This document shows positions 52,875 through 61,913 of a stretch of 64,000 nucleotides of DNA, one piece after another; within the stretch, counting starts at the first letter, position 1; each line of letters begins with the position of its first letter. The stretch lies in contig DASQIZ010000097.1 of the NCBI GenBank assembly GCA_035631315.1, positions 1 to 64,000 on the forward strand, written 5' to 3'. A program made the position numbers and the translations under genes. This DNA comes from 40CM-2-70-7 sp035631315. Lineage in GTDB: Bacteria > Gemmatimonadota > Gemmatimonadetes > Gemmatimonadales > GWC2-71-9. A model generated the notes under the pieces. The model worked only from the letters and a program-made list of their open reading frames with translations. It searched no databases and was not told where the DNA came from.

Positions 52875-54490
52875 CGACGCGCTCCGATTGCGAGGACGAC
52901 GGCACTGACCACCATGAGCACTACACCGAATGCTGCGGCGACACCGATTTCATTCAACCGGAGAGACGACAGGATTTCCATCGAAATCGGGCGCGTGTCG
53001 TAGGTATAGAGTACCACCGACGTCACGAAGTCACCCAAGGCCGCCACGAACGCCAGACTCGCTCCGGCCATCAGGGCCGGCGACAGGAGCGGGAGACTCA
53101 CCCGCCGGAACGTTTCCCACCGCCCCGCGCCGAGACTCGCGGCCGCCTCGTCGAATGCCGGATCGAGCTGCCGGTACCCTGCAAGAATCGCCCGGCCCGT
53201 CACCGGGATATTCCGCACCAGATAGGCCAACGGAAGAATGGCTGCTGTTCCTATCAACACCCAGCGGGCCTCCAAGGGTTTCATCACACTGAAGGTCGTG
53301 GCCAGTGCGATGGCGAAGACCGTCCCCGGCAGCGCCCACGGCAGGGCCACCAGCGCCTCGATGATCTTCGACAGCCGCGCCCGGCGCCTCACCACCATCC
53401 ATCCAGCCGCGAGGGCCAGGACGACGGCCCCTGCCGTACTTACCACCGCCATCCAGAGCGAGTTCACGAGCGGCGCGAGCCGGGTCGGCTCTTCCAGGAG
53501 GCGGCGATAGTTGTCCAGGTTCAACACCGGAGGGAAGGCTTCGGTTGTCCACGTTGCGTATGGGACGAGCGAGACCAGAATCAGTGTTAAATGGGGCAGG
53601 AGCAGCACCACGGCGAGCGCCCACCCCGTCACCGTGGCCGTGACTCGCGCCAACGGTGTGCGGATCACGCGGCGCTGGGGGGCCGCGCCCTTCCCCAGGG
53701 ATACCACCCCCGCATCTCCCTCGGTGCGCCGCAACACCACGAGTCCGATCAGCGCGAGGAGCGCCAGCGCCACCGTCTCGACCATAGCCAGCGCGTCCTC
53801 GCCATTCAGCCGGGATGCCACGATCTGCGTCGGCATGACCCGGAAGCCGCCGCCGAACACGTACGGCGCCGAGAACGATCCGAGCGCCGTCATGAACGTC
53901 AGCAGCGTCGCGCCGGCGAGCGACGGACGCAGCAGCGGCAACGTCACCCGGAACAGCGTCCGCCATCGTCCCGCGCCGAGCGCGTGCGCGGCCTCGATCA
54001 TCGCCGCGTCAACCTTGGCGAGTCCCGCCCGGGTGAAGAGGTAGAAGTACACGTACATCGAGTAGGCGTGCACGAGCAGGATGGCGCCCGCTCCCTGCAA
54101 CCGCCAGGGCGCCTGCTGGAAGCCCAAGACGTACTGCAGACCCCGCGCGACGAAACCTGACTCGCCGTACAGGAAGAGGAAGGCGATGACGCCCACCAGC
54201 GGGGGCAGGACGGCAGGGAGCGCGATCAGCGAGCCGAGGAGTTTGCGTCCGGGGAACTCGAACCACTCGAAGAGAAACGCGAGCGGGATGCCGATCAGCG
54301 CGGCCAGCACGACGCTGAGGACGGAGATCCAGCAGCTCGCCCACAGCGCGCTCCACTCCGTCCCGCGCGAGACGAAGGCGTGGATCGCGCTCGCATGCCC
54401 GGCGTCTGCCGCCACGATGAGCACGGGATAGAGCACCAGCCACGCGAGGAGGATCGTGAGCAGGAGCCCCGACGAAGAACGCTTCCTCAT
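52871..54490 (-). CDS. Ferric-iron/phosphonate-type ABC transporter permease (FbpB/ThiP-like, fused halves)
   Basis: 539 residues with about 12 helices in two homologous halves, each with an EAA loop (AAHALGAGRWRTLFRVTLPLL and AAASLGAGRWETFRRVSLPL). This duplicated layout is typical of FbpB (ferric iron), ThiP (thiamine) and 2-aminoethylphosphonate importers. The ATG overlaps the ATPase stop (ATGA) and the stop overlaps the MFS gene, so all are co-translated. Confidence 0.92.
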   Translation of the reverse strand: MRKRSSSGLLLTILLAWLVLYPVLIVAADAGHASAIHAFVSRGTEWSALWASCWISVLSVVLAALIGIPLAFLFEWFEFPGRKLLGSLIALPAVLPPLVGVIAFLFLYGESGFVARGLQYVLGFQQAPWRLQGAGAILLVHAYSMYVYFYLFTRAGLAKVDAAMIEAAHALGAGRWRTLFRVTLPLLRPSLAGATLLTFMTALGSFSAPYVFGGGFRVMPTQIVASRLNGEDALAMVETVALALLALIGLVVLRRTEGDAGVVSLGKGAAPQRRVIRTPLARVTATVTGWALAVVLLLPHLTLILVSLVPYATWTTEAFPPVLNLDNYRRLLEEPTRLAPLVNSLWMAVVSTAGAVVLALAAGWMVVRRRARLSKIIEALVALPWALPGTVFAIALATTFSVMKPLEARWVLIGTAAILPLAYLVRNIPVTGRAILAGYRQLDPAFDEAAASLGAGRWETFRRVSLPLLSPALMAGASLAFVAALGDFVTSVVLYTYDTRPISMEILSSLRLNEIGVAAAFGVVLMVVSAVVLAIGARR

Positions 54491-55449
54491 GACGGGAAGA
54501 CCGTCTTTCGCGCCGCCGCGAGCGTGACCCGGTCTCCCACCTGCGCCGAGCGGGGCTCCGCCAGAACCTCGACGCGCACACCACTCGCAATTTCCACCTG
54601 GAGATAGGCACTCGCTCCGGTAAAGCGGCGTTCCCTCACGACGCCCGCAACACCCGGCCCCGTCACGAGACGGAAATGCTCGGGGCGAATCACCAGGGCC
54701 TCCCCTGCCTCGCCGCCAAACGCCAGCGCGCCACTCCCCTTGAGCACGTTGGCCCGGCCCACGAACGTCGCGACGAAGAGACTGGCCGGCGCGTCGTACA
54801 CCTGATCGGGAGTGGCGAGCTGTTCGAGCGTCCCTGCGTTCAGCACGGCCACCCGGTCGCCGAGGTCGAAGGCTTCTTCCTGCTCGTGGGTGACGAACAC
54901 CGTGGTGATCCCGACCCGCCCGATTACTTCCCGGAGCTCGCGCCGGGTACGCTCGCGGAGTGACGGGTCGAGGTTGGAGAGGGGCTCGTCGAGGAGGAGC
55001 ACCCGCGGATGCGGCGCGAGCGCGCGCGCCAGCGCGACCCGTTGCTGCTGACCACCCGACAGCTCCTGCACCTTCCGGCGTTCGAAGCCCGCCAGATCGA
55101 CGAGACCCAGCGCTTCGACCACCTGTGTGTCCCGTTCGGTGCCCTTGGCGAGCCCGAACGCCACATTCTCGCCGACGTTGAGATGCGGGAAGAGCGCGTA
55201 GTGCTGGAAGACCATCCCGAACCGGCGGGTCGCGGGCGGCACGCCCGTCACATCCTCACCCTCGACCAAGACCCGGCCGCTGTCGGGCGTTTCAAACCCG
55301 GCCAGCATCCGGAGCAGCGTGGTCTTGCCGCTCCCCGAGGGCCCGAGGAGCGCGAGGACCTCCCCGCGCTCGATCCCCAGCGACACGGGACCGACCGTCA
55401 CGGTGTCGCTGAAGCGGACCTGCAGGTTGTCGACGGAGAGAAAACTCAC
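54487..55449 (-). CDS. ABC importer ATP-binding protein (FbpC/PotA-like)
   Basis: 320 residues from the GTG at 55449, which overlaps the binding-protein stop (GTGA). Walker A is GPSGSGKTTLL, the Q-loop MVFQHYALFPH, the signature LSGGQQQRVALA, Walker B VLLLDEPLSNLD and the H-loop FVTHEQEEAF. A C-terminal TOBE-type domain (VIRPEHFRLV) is present. It belongs to the CUT1/iron/polyamine class and serves the fused permease downstream. Confidence 0.93.
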   Translation of the reverse strand: MSFLSVDNLQVRFSDTVTVGPVSLGIERGEVLALLGPSGSGKTTLLRMLAGFETPDSGRVLVEGEDVTGVPPATRRFGMVFQHYALFPHLNVGENVAFGLAKGTERDTQVVEALGLVDLAGFERRKVQELSGGQQQRVALARALAPHPRVLLLDEPLSNLDPSLRERTRRELREVIGRVGITTVFVTHEQEEAFDLGDRVAVLNAGTLEQLATPDQVYDAPASLFVATFVGRANVLKGSGALAFGGEAGEALVIRPEHFRLVTGPGVAGVVRERRFTGASAYLQVEIASGVRVEVLAEPRSAQVGDRVTLAAARKTVFPS

Positions 55450-56459
55450 GGACGATTGCCGCTCGTTCGGACCTTCTCGTCCCAATAGCGCATCCAGTCA
55501 GCGCCATGCGCGGCCAGGAGGTCCCAGTCCATGTCGTTGGCGGGCACCATCTGCCGCCTGACTTCCTGCGCCCACGCCGGGAGGGAATCCGCCGGGAGGT
55601 CCTGCCGGGCCGGCAGTCGATAGGCGTCGCGGGTGGCGAGGAGCTGGGCTTCGGTCGATCCGATCCACTCCTCCCACAGTTTCGCGGCCGCCTCATGCTT
55701 CGCGCCCTTCACGATGCCGATCGCATCTTCGATGACCGGCGTGCCGTCCTTCGGGAAGACGTACCCGAGCTGCATCCCCTCCCGCTTGTTGAGGAGGATG
55801 TCGGGCAGATCCCAGATGGTGATGAGCGCCTCCTGACGGACGATCTTCTCATCGAGGAGCGTCCCGTTCAGCACGTATTCCTTGGTCTGCCCGTCGAGCG
55901 CCTTGAGATACCCAAAGGCCGCGGCGGTGTCGGTGCCCTTCTTGAATCCCCGCTCAATCATCAGGCCCCACACCGCGCGCATCGTGCCGGAGGCGAGTGG
56001 ATCGCGGATGATGATCTTGCCTTTCCACTTCGGCTCGAGCAACGCCTCCCAGGTCTGCGGCGCATCCACCGGCTTCATGGCCTGGTCGGCGTAGACGATC
56101 ACGGCCGGCGTCTCGTACGACGCGAAGTACAGGTCGCCGGGGCCACGCTCATGAGTGGCGATCGTACCGGCCCAGGTGGGGCGGAATGGCTCGAGCAGCG
56201 AATCCTGCGCGCCCCGCGCGAAGATCGTCGCGGGTCCCCCGAACCACACGTCTGCCTGGGGATTCGCACGCTCCGAGCGGACCCGGTCGTAGACCTCCTG
56301 CGACCCCATGTCGAGCCAGTGGACGGCGATGTCGGGGTGCAGCTGCTCGAAGCGTTGCTGGAGGAGCGTGAGGAGGTCGCGTCCGTGGGGGGAGTAGATG
56401 ACCAACGGAGTCTTGCCGCCGCCGCCGCATCCCGTCAGGGCGAGCAGGAGTGCCCCCAT
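55446..56459 (-). CDS. Extracellular solute-binding lipoprotein (iron/phosphonate-type)
   Basis: 337 residues from the ATG at 56459, beginning with a short lipoprotein signal (GALLLALTGCGGGG). The family-6-like pattern is VIYSPHGRDLLTLLQQRFEQ, ADVWFGGPATIFARG and YETPAVIVYADQAM, as in ferric-iron, thiamine or 2-aminoethylphosphonate binding proteins. The frame is also open upstream through the intergenic repeat to an ATG at 56567, which would add 36 residues including repeat-encoded PTPYSPVL; this start is less likely. It is first in a four-gene importer/MFS operon. Confidence 0.88.
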   Translation of the reverse strand: MGALLLALTGCGGGGKTPLVIYSPHGRDLLTLLQQRFEQLHPDIAVHWLDMGSQEVYDRVRSERANPQADVWFGGPATIFARGAQDSLLEPFRPTWAGTIATHERGPGDLYFASYETPAVIVYADQAMKPVDAPQTWEALLEPKWKGKIIIRDPLASGTMRAVWGLMIERGFKKGTDTAAAFGYLKALDGQTKEYVLNGTLLDEKIVRQEALITIWDLPDILLNKREGMQLGYVFPKDGTPVIEDAIGIVKGAKHEAAAKLWEEWIGSTEAQLLATRDAYRLPARQDLPADSLPAWAQEVRRQMVPANDMDWDLLAAHGADWMRYWDEKVRTSGNRP

Positions 56460-56466
56460 GAGAACC

Positions 56467-56555
56467 GGGGAGTAGGGAGTAGGGAGGAGTCGAAGTCGCT
56501 GAGAGAGCAAACCCCGCAGCGCCCGAACTGCACCCACTCCCCACTCCCCACTCCC
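56467..56555. repeat. Inverted G-rich repeat between the PIG-L and binding-protein genes
   Basis: GGGGAGTAGGGAGTAGGGAG (56467-56486) faces CACTCCCCACTCCCCACTCC (56534-56553). Each arm repeats a 7-bp word. On the minus-strand transcript the differences become G-U pairs, so a long stem remains possible. It may be a terminator or processing site between the two same-strand genes. Confidence 0.6.
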
Positions 56556-56556
56556 T

Positions 56557-59025
56557 TTATGGGACATGCGTCGGCGTCAGCGCGAGGAGGTTGGCGAAGA
56601 GCCGATACGCCCCCACGACACCGGCGGGAAGCTCCCGGAAGAACGACAGACCTGTGTACACGTACGTCCCGCGTCCGAGTGGCGCGACGAGCAGGCCGCC
56701 GGCGAGCGGCGGATCTCCAGGGTCGTGCATCGTGAACACCGGGTGATACGTCGAATCCCAATCATGGGCAAAGTAGAGGCCACGCTCCTGCACCCAGCCC
56801 TGCCAGTCCGACGGCCCGATGGCGTTGGGACTCTTGAGGACGCGTGACGACGAGTCGGTCACCGTCACTGCCGCATTCTCGTCCGTCACCCGGTCATGCG
56901 GGCTGGCAATCGTCATCGGGTAGGGGGCGAAGCCGCCGCGAATGAACGGGTATTGCTGGTACTGCACCACGAGCAGCCCACCGTTGCGCGCATAGTCGAG
57001 GAGGCGGCCGTTGTTCGCCACGAGTGCCGGATCCGTCTCATACGCCCGGCTTCCGATCACAATGGCGTCGTACTTCGAGAGGTTGCCCTTGGCGAGCGTA
57101 TCGGCCCCCAGCACCTCGATCGGCAGGCCGACCGCTGTGAGCGCTTCGGGCACGCGGTCCGAGGCGCCCCGGATGTAACCGATGCGGGACAGGGCCGGCA
57201 GCGCGATCGGTGCCACGCGGATATCCACCACCGATGGGTGCACCACGCCGCGCGGCTCGATGTGCGGGTAGTCGATCACCACCAGCGCGCCATCACTGAT
57301 CGTGCGGTCGGCGCCACGCACCGACGCGTGCAGACGGAAGTCCCCCGGCTTGGTATTCGCCGGCAGGTCGACCGCAAACGTGTAGCTCTTGGTCTCGTCT
57401 TCCCGCGTGAACGACAGCGAGTCGGACGGGACCGGGGCCCAACCCGACGGGACGGTGATGTCGAGCCGGCCCGTGGCCGGACCACGGTTGCGGTTCGTCA
57501 CCTGCACGGTGAATTGCCGGGACCCGCCGGCCGTCTGCGGCCACACCACCATCCCCGGGGTGATGGACACTTCGAAGGGCTCCGTCACCATCAGGGGGCG
57601 CCGGACTTCGCCGCGGGCCTGATCGCGGAAGCGGTAGACGACTTCCCTGGAGAGCGTCACGGGCGCGCCATCGATCACGAGGTGCACGCGCATCGACACC
57701 GGCGGCGGACCGAAGGGAAGACCGCGAATGTCCGCCGGCACCCCCGACCAATCGTAGAGCGCGCCATTCAGGGGCTTATCGAGGAAGTACGGCTGTAAGC
57801 GCGGAGCATCGGCAGGAACATGGACGGCGAAATGACGTTGGAGGACGGACCCGGGCGCGACGCTCGCGCCCCCATTCTCCATGTTCTCGACGGACCAGGC
57901 GGGTGGCACCGAGAAGTCGACGCCGGTGAGCCGCACCGAGTCGGTCCCGGCATTCCAGAGATCGGCCTCCACCTGCACCCGCTCGCCCCGAATCACGATG
58001 TCGTCATCCGAAATGCCGTCCACGACCACGCCGGCGGCATCCGCGAGGGCTTTCTCCGCGAGCGCGCGCTGATCCGGATCGTCGGTGCCGAGCGCCTGGA
58101 GTGCGCGGGCGAGCAGCGGTGCCACGGCCCCGGGATCGTACGGCGAGAGACGGCGACGCGCCGAATCCACGAGCCCGACGTAAGCCTCATGGTCATGGAG
58201 CGTGGTGTCCACCCCAGTAAAGAACCCATCAGAGCTCGACGCCGCCTTCCTGCTGGCGATCAGCGTCAGCCGGATCTGGCTCGGTCCCGGCCGCTGAATC
58301 TGACCCATGTCCTGCGACCGGTGCTGGCTTCGCCCCGCCATCGCGATCTGGTAGTACGACTCCCCCACCAGCGGATCGAGCGTGCCCGCGGCCATCCGCA
58401 GCGTCGTGCCCGCGGTATCGAAGAAGGACGAGCGGTAGAACTTCACCGGCCCCCAGCTCGAATCCTTGAGCAGGTCGAACGCCTGCCTGGCGATCGCGCC
58501 GGCGACCTGATGCTGCCCATGCCCGTCACGCGGGGTGCCCGTGAAAATCGAGACGATGACCTGCGGCCGGAACCGCCTGATGACGTCGATCACGTCCTTC
58601 AGGACGGAGTCTCGAGGCCAGAAGCGGAACGCTTCGTCAATATTCTTTGAAAATCCAAAGTCGTACGCGCGGGTGAAGAACTGGTGCGCGCCATCGAGGC
58701 GCCGCGCCGCGAGCAGCTCTTCACTCCGGATGATCCCGAGCTCGGGGCCGAGCTCTTCGCCGATGACGTTCTGCCCGCCCTCTCCGCGTGTGAGCGAGAG
58801 GTACGCCGCATCGACGCCGAGTCCGCGGGAGAGGTAGGCGAGGAGCTGGGTATCCTCGTCGTCGGGGTGCGCGCCGATCACCAGCACGCGCTTGGTGGCG
58901 CCGAGGCGCCGGAGGTCGTCCGCCAACGCCGCGACGCCGCCGGTACCGGCCGGAGCGAACTGCCCGGGGGCCGTACCCGCGGCGCCACAGATCAGAAGGG
59001 CGGTATAGAGGAGCGCTCGTCGCAT
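56557..59025 (-). CDS. Large secreted PIG-L/LmbE family deacetylase
   Basis: 822 residues with a signal peptide (ALLYTALLICGAAGTAPGQ). The PIG-L domain (about 40-280) has the zinc motif GAHPDDED and DGHGQHQVA. The middle resembles NEW3/Ig-like domains (FTVQVTNRNRGPATGRLDI), and the last about 230 residues look like a ThuA/glutamine-amidotransferase-like flavodoxin fold (VIGSRAYETDPALVANNGRL). PIG-L enzymes remove N-acetyl groups from aminosugars; the exact substrate is unknown. TATCTT six bases before the ATG suggests a leaderless message. Confidence 0.87.
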   Translation of the reverse strand: MRRALLYTALLICGAAGTAPGQFAPAGTGGVAALADDLRRLGATKRVLVIGAHPDDEDTQLLAYLSRGLGVDAAYLSLTRGEGGQNVIGEELGPELGIIRSEELLAARRLDGAHQFFTRAYDFGFSKNIDEAFRFWPRDSVLKDVIDVIRRFRPQVIVSIFTGTPRDGHGQHQVAGAIARQAFDLLKDSSWGPVKFYRSSFFDTAGTTLRMAAGTLDPLVGESYYQIAMAGRSQHRSQDMGQIQRPGPSQIRLTLIASRKAASSSDGFFTGVDTTLHDHEAYVGLVDSARRRLSPYDPGAVAPLLARALQALGTDDPDQRALAEKALADAAGVVVDGISDDDIVIRGERVQVEADLWNAGTDSVRLTGVDFSVPPAWSVENMENGGASVAPGSVLQRHFAVHVPADAPRLQPYFLDKPLNGALYDWSGVPADIRGLPFGPPPVSMRVHLVIDGAPVTLSREVVYRFRDQARGEVRRPLMVTEPFEVSITPGMVVWPQTAGGSRQFTVQVTNRNRGPATGRLDITVPSGWAPVPSDSLSFTREDETKSYTFAVDLPANTKPGDFRLHASVRGADRTISDGALVVIDYPHIEPRGVVHPSVVDIRVAPIALPALSRIGYIRGASDRVPEALTAVGLPIEVLGADTLAKGNLSKYDAIVIGSRAYETDPALVANNGRLLDYARNGGLLVVQYQQYPFIRGGFAPYPMTIASPHDRVTDENAAVTVTDSSSRVLKSPNAIGPSDWQGWVQERGLYFAHDWDSTYHPVFTMHDPGDPPLAGGLLVAPLGRGTYVYTGLSFFRELPAGVVGAYRLFANLLALTPTHVP

Positions 59026-59031
59026 TTATTG

Positions 59032-59037
59032 AAGATA
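59032..59037 (-). promoter_or_regulatory. TATCTT -10 element of the PIG-L gene, probable leaderless start
   Basis: TATCTT ends six bases before the ATG at 59025. The surrounding 12 bases TGACGTATCTTC are identical to those upstream of the gene starting at 61825. Confidence 0.55.
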
Positions 59038-59164
59038 CGTCAGGACATCCTTCATAACGAATTTGCCGTGCCGGGGTTCCGTCATCGGTTCGTCACCAAC
59101 TTGAACCCGTTCGTCCCCCGCCCCCAATCCTGCCCCCAAGGTATAGATTGAGGAAGGAGACCTC

Positions 59165-61024
59165 ATGACCACTGCGACAGAGCCCAAGACCGGCGTATCC
59201 GCTGCCGAGGCCCGAGACGTTGCCGAGGCGGCCCGCGAAACCGAGTGGACCGGGCGTGGTTTCGTCCGCGATCTCTTCCTCGGCTCCCTCCAGATGGACC
59301 TGATCCACCCCTATCCGGTGGCCTCGTCGGAAGAAGAGAAACGGGCCGAGCCGTTTCTGGACGCCCTCAAGAAGTTTCTCAAGACGAACGTGGACGGGGA
59401 CAAGGTCGACCGCGAGGGGGAGATCCCGCCCGCGGTGATCGAGGGCCTGCGCCAGTTGGGGGCCTTCGGGATCAAGATCCCGCGCGAGTACGGCGGGCTG
59501 GGGTTGTCCCAGCTCTCCTACATGAAAGCCATGGAGCTGGTCTCGACGGTCGACGGCTCCGTCACCGCCCTGCTGTCCGCGCACCAGTCCATCGGCGTGC
59601 CCCAGCCGCTCAAGATGTTCGGCTCCGAGGCGCAGAAGAAGAAGTTCCTGCCCCGCCTGGCCAAGGGGTCGATCTCCGCGTTCGCCCTCACCGAGCCCAA
59701 CGTCGGGTCGGACCCGGCCAACGTCGAAACCCACGCGGAGCCGACGGACGACGGCGAGGCGTGGATCCTGAACGGCGAGAAGATGTGGTGCACCAACGGG
59801 ACCATCGCGGAGCTGATGGTGGTGATGGCCCGGACGCCGTCCAAGGTGGTGAACGGGAAAGAGAAGCGGCAGATCACCGCGTTCATCGTCGAAGCCGATT
59901 CCCCCGGCGTGAAGATCGAGCACCGGTGCCACTTCATGGGCCTGCGGGCGCTCTACAACGGCGTGATCAGCTTCAAGAATGTCCGGGTCCCCCGGGAAAA
60001 CGTGCTCTGGGGTGAGGGCAAAGGCCTGAAGCTCGCGCTTACCACCTTGAATACCGGCCGCCTCACCCTCCCCATCTCCGCCGTCGCCGTCGGCAAGCGT
60101 TGCCTCGAGATCTCCCGCCAGTGGTCGAACGAGCGGGTGCAGTGGGGGCTCCCCATCGGCAAGCATGATGCCATCGCCCAGAAGCTCGGGACCATGGCCG
60201 CGAACACCTTCGCCATGGAGTCGGTGGCCGAGCTGTGCGGTGCCATGGCGGACCGCGGCGGCTACGACATCCGGCTCGAAGCGGCGATCGCCAAGCTCTA
60301 CAACTCGGAAGCCGGTTGGCGGATCATCGACGACACGGTGCAGATCCGCGGCGGGCGCGGCTACGAAACCGCGGATTCGCTCAAGGCCCGCGGCGAGAAT
60401 AACTGGCCCGTCGAACGGATCATGCGGGACTTCCGCATCAATCTGATTTTCGAAGGCTCGAGCGAGATCATGCACCTGTTCATCGCCCGCGAGGCGGTGG
60501 ATAAGCACCTGCAGACGGCCGGCGACGTCGTCATGCCCGGCAAATCCATCGGCCAGCGCCTCGCCGGACTCTGGCGCTCCGCCCTCTTCTATGGGTGGTG
60601 GTATCCCACGCGGTGGATCGGCTGGAGCTTCTGGCCCAAGTACGGGGAGTATGGCGCCCTCGCGACGCATCTCCGTTTCGCGGAGCGCGCGTCCCGTCGT
60701 CTCGCGCGTGGCGTGTTCCACTCGATGCTCCGCTTCGGTCCCAAGCTCGAGCAGCGCCAGTCCGTGCTCTTCCGGCTCGTGGATGTCGGCGCAGAGCTGT
60801 TCGCCATGACCGCGTCGTGCGCGCGGGTCCAGATGCTGAAGAAGAAGGATCCGGCTGCGGGCGCCCGTGCCGAGAAGATTGCTGCTCTATTCTGTGAGCA
60901 GGCCCGTCATCGCGTTCGGGTGAAGTTCCAGGAGATGTGGAGTTCTGCAGACGTACCGACGTATCGCGCGGCGCAGGAAGTCCTGAAGGGGGAACATCTT
61001 TGGTTGGAGAAGGGACTGGTTTGA
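59165..61024 (+). CDS. Acyl-CoA dehydrogenase, long form with C-terminal extension
   Basis: 619 residues from an ATG with AAGGAGA seven bases upstream. Characteristic motifs are FALTEPNVGSDPAN, MWCTNGTIAELM for FAD/substrate binding, VQIRGGRGYE and IFEGSSEIMHLFIAREAVDK near the end of the core. The core is followed by about 170 helical residues, as in very-long-chain and some bacterial FadE-type enzymes. It would catalyse the first step of beta-oxidation with an electron-transfer flavoprotein. It is monocistronic, ending at a nested repeat. Confidence 0.93.
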   Translation: MTTATEPKTGVSAAEARDVAEAARETEWTGRGFVRDLFLGSLQMDLIHPYPVASSEEEKRAEPFLDALKKFLKTNVDGDKVDREGEIPPAVIEGLRQLGAFGIKIPREYGGLGLSQLSYMKAMELVSTVDGSVTALLSAHQSIGVPQPLKMFGSEAQKKKFLPRLAKGSISAFALTEPNVGSDPANVETHAEPTDDGEAWILNGEKMWCTNGTIAELMVVMARTPSKVVNGKEKRQITAFIVEADSPGVKIEHRCHFMGLRALYNGVISFKNVRVPRENVLWGEGKGLKLALTTLNTGRLTLPISAVAVGKRCLEISRQWSNERVQWGLPIGKHDAIAQKLGTMAANTFAMESVAELCGAMADRGGYDIRLEAAIAKLYNSEAGWRIIDDTVQIRGGRGYETADSLKARGENNWPVERIMRDFRINLIFEGSSEIMHLFIAREAVDKHLQTAGDVVMPGKSIGQRLAGLWRSALFYGWWYPTRWIGWSFWPKYGEYGALATHLRFAERASRRLARGVFHSMLRFGPKLEQRQSVLFRLVDVGAELFAMTASCARVQMLKKKDPAAGARAEKIAALFCEQARHRVRVKFQEMWSSADVPTYRAAQEVLKGEHLWLEKGLV

Positions 61025-61157
61025 GCTACGAGACGCGCAGGGGCAAAGACGAGACGCACAGACGCGCAGATGGTGAACAAGTCAAAAGGGGCCAGGAGAG
61101 ACTCTCCTGACCCCTTCTTCGTGCAACCCATCGGTGCGTCTGGTGCGTCTAGTAGCT
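61024..61157. repeat. Nested inverted repeat with internal terminator between convergent genes
   Basis: Outer arms AGCTACGAGACGCGC (61024-61038) and GTGCGTCTAGTAGCT (61143-61157) are complementary at 13 of 15 positions and touch the stop codons of both flanking genes. Inside, AAGGGG-CAGGAG pairs with CTCCTG-CCCCTT (61086-61116, one mismatch), followed on the minus strand by TTTT. The inner hairpin is a good terminator for the minus-strand gene and probably works in both directions. Confidence 0.65.
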
Positions 61158-61825
61158 TACGCTGCCTGATGGGCAATCATGATGCTTCTGAGACGTTCGG
61201 GGCTGTCACCGGTGGAATCCCCGTAGGGGGAGGGGTGCCCGGTCTCGTCTGCGACGATACTGGGGCAAACGAATTCGTATTGCCTCGCCCGAATCCTACC
61301 GGCAGCTATCTCCGTCGCGACGGGCGTCGCGATCGCCACTTTGATGGCACCGAGCTGCTCGACGGCTTTCGCGGCGGCGAGGACGCGCCAGGGATAGATG
61401 ACCTGACCGTCGACGATGACGGCCGCGATCCCCTTCACCGGCTTCACCGGCCGCTGAGTCCGGTAGAGCACCAGATCCTGCCGGACGCGCGCCCGCGACT
61501 CCTCGATGGCCCCCTGCAGCTTCTCCAGCAGGTTCATCCCCGGCTGAAAGTCGGGATCCATCTCCGCCGGCGCCGACTCGGCCATCGCGCCGATGGGCGC
61601 GAGGTTCGACCCCAACTTGATGAACGACGCCACGATGACGTCGAACGTGGCCCCCATGGCCTTGGCGGCGTTGGCGGCGATTTCGACCCCTTCGGGCGTC
61701 ACCCCGAGCAAAATGCAGGACCGGTACCCGCGGGACGCCAGCTGCTCGCCCAGGAGGGAACCGGCACCCGACTTGGTCGGGTACAGGCTGGGACGTTTCG
61801 GGGGGGTGGGGTTGTTCGAGGTCAC
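61157..61825 (-). CDS. Phosphoribosyltransferase-like protein with degenerate PRPP loop
   Basis: 222 residues from the GTG at 61825. The Rossmann-like order of strands matches type I phosphoribosyltransferases of the 'putative PRTase' group: LGVTPEGVEIAANAAKAMGA (in place of the pyrophosphate loop), then VIVDGQVIYPWRVLAAAKAV and AIKVAIATPVAT. The normal DDGxATG PRPP-binding loop reads VDGQVIYPWR, so catalysis is doubtful. TATCTT lies six bases before the GTG, suggesting a leaderless message. It is divergent from citrate synthase and shares a mirrored promoter with it. Confidence 0.68.
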   Translation of the reverse strand: MTSNNPTPPKRPSLYPTKSGAGSLLGEQLASRGYRSCILLGVTPEGVEIAANAAKAMGATFDVIVASFIKLGSNLAPIGAMAESAPAEMDPDFQPGMNLLEKLQGAIEESRARVRQDLVLYRTQRPVKPVKGIAAVIVDGQVIYPWRVLAAAKAVEQLGAIKVAIATPVATEIAAGRIRARQYEFVCPSIVADETGHPSPYGDSTGDSPERLRSIMIAHQAA

Positions 61826-61913
61826 GGGGCGAAGATACGTCAAACCGGGATTCTGAAAAGAGGGAGACCGCGGTTATCTTTCGCCCCGTCACCCCTCACA
61901 TCCAGGACAGGTC
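61826..61913. promoter_or_regulatory. Divergent promoter region with mirrored TATCTT-CGCCCCG elements
   Basis: On the minus strand TATCTTCGCCCCG precedes the GTG at 61825. On the plus strand TATCTTTCGCCCCG (61875-61888) precedes citrate synthase by 33 bases. The two elements form an inverted repeat differing by one inserted base. The citrate synthase message would have a leader of about 25 bases; the opposite one would be leaderless. Confidence 0.55.

Noticed and set aside
61024..61157. Miniature transposable element (terminal inverted repeats around a hairpin)
   Set aside because: No target-site duplication or second copy in the window, and the arms coincide with the stop codons of both neighbours, which fits a terminator structure better.
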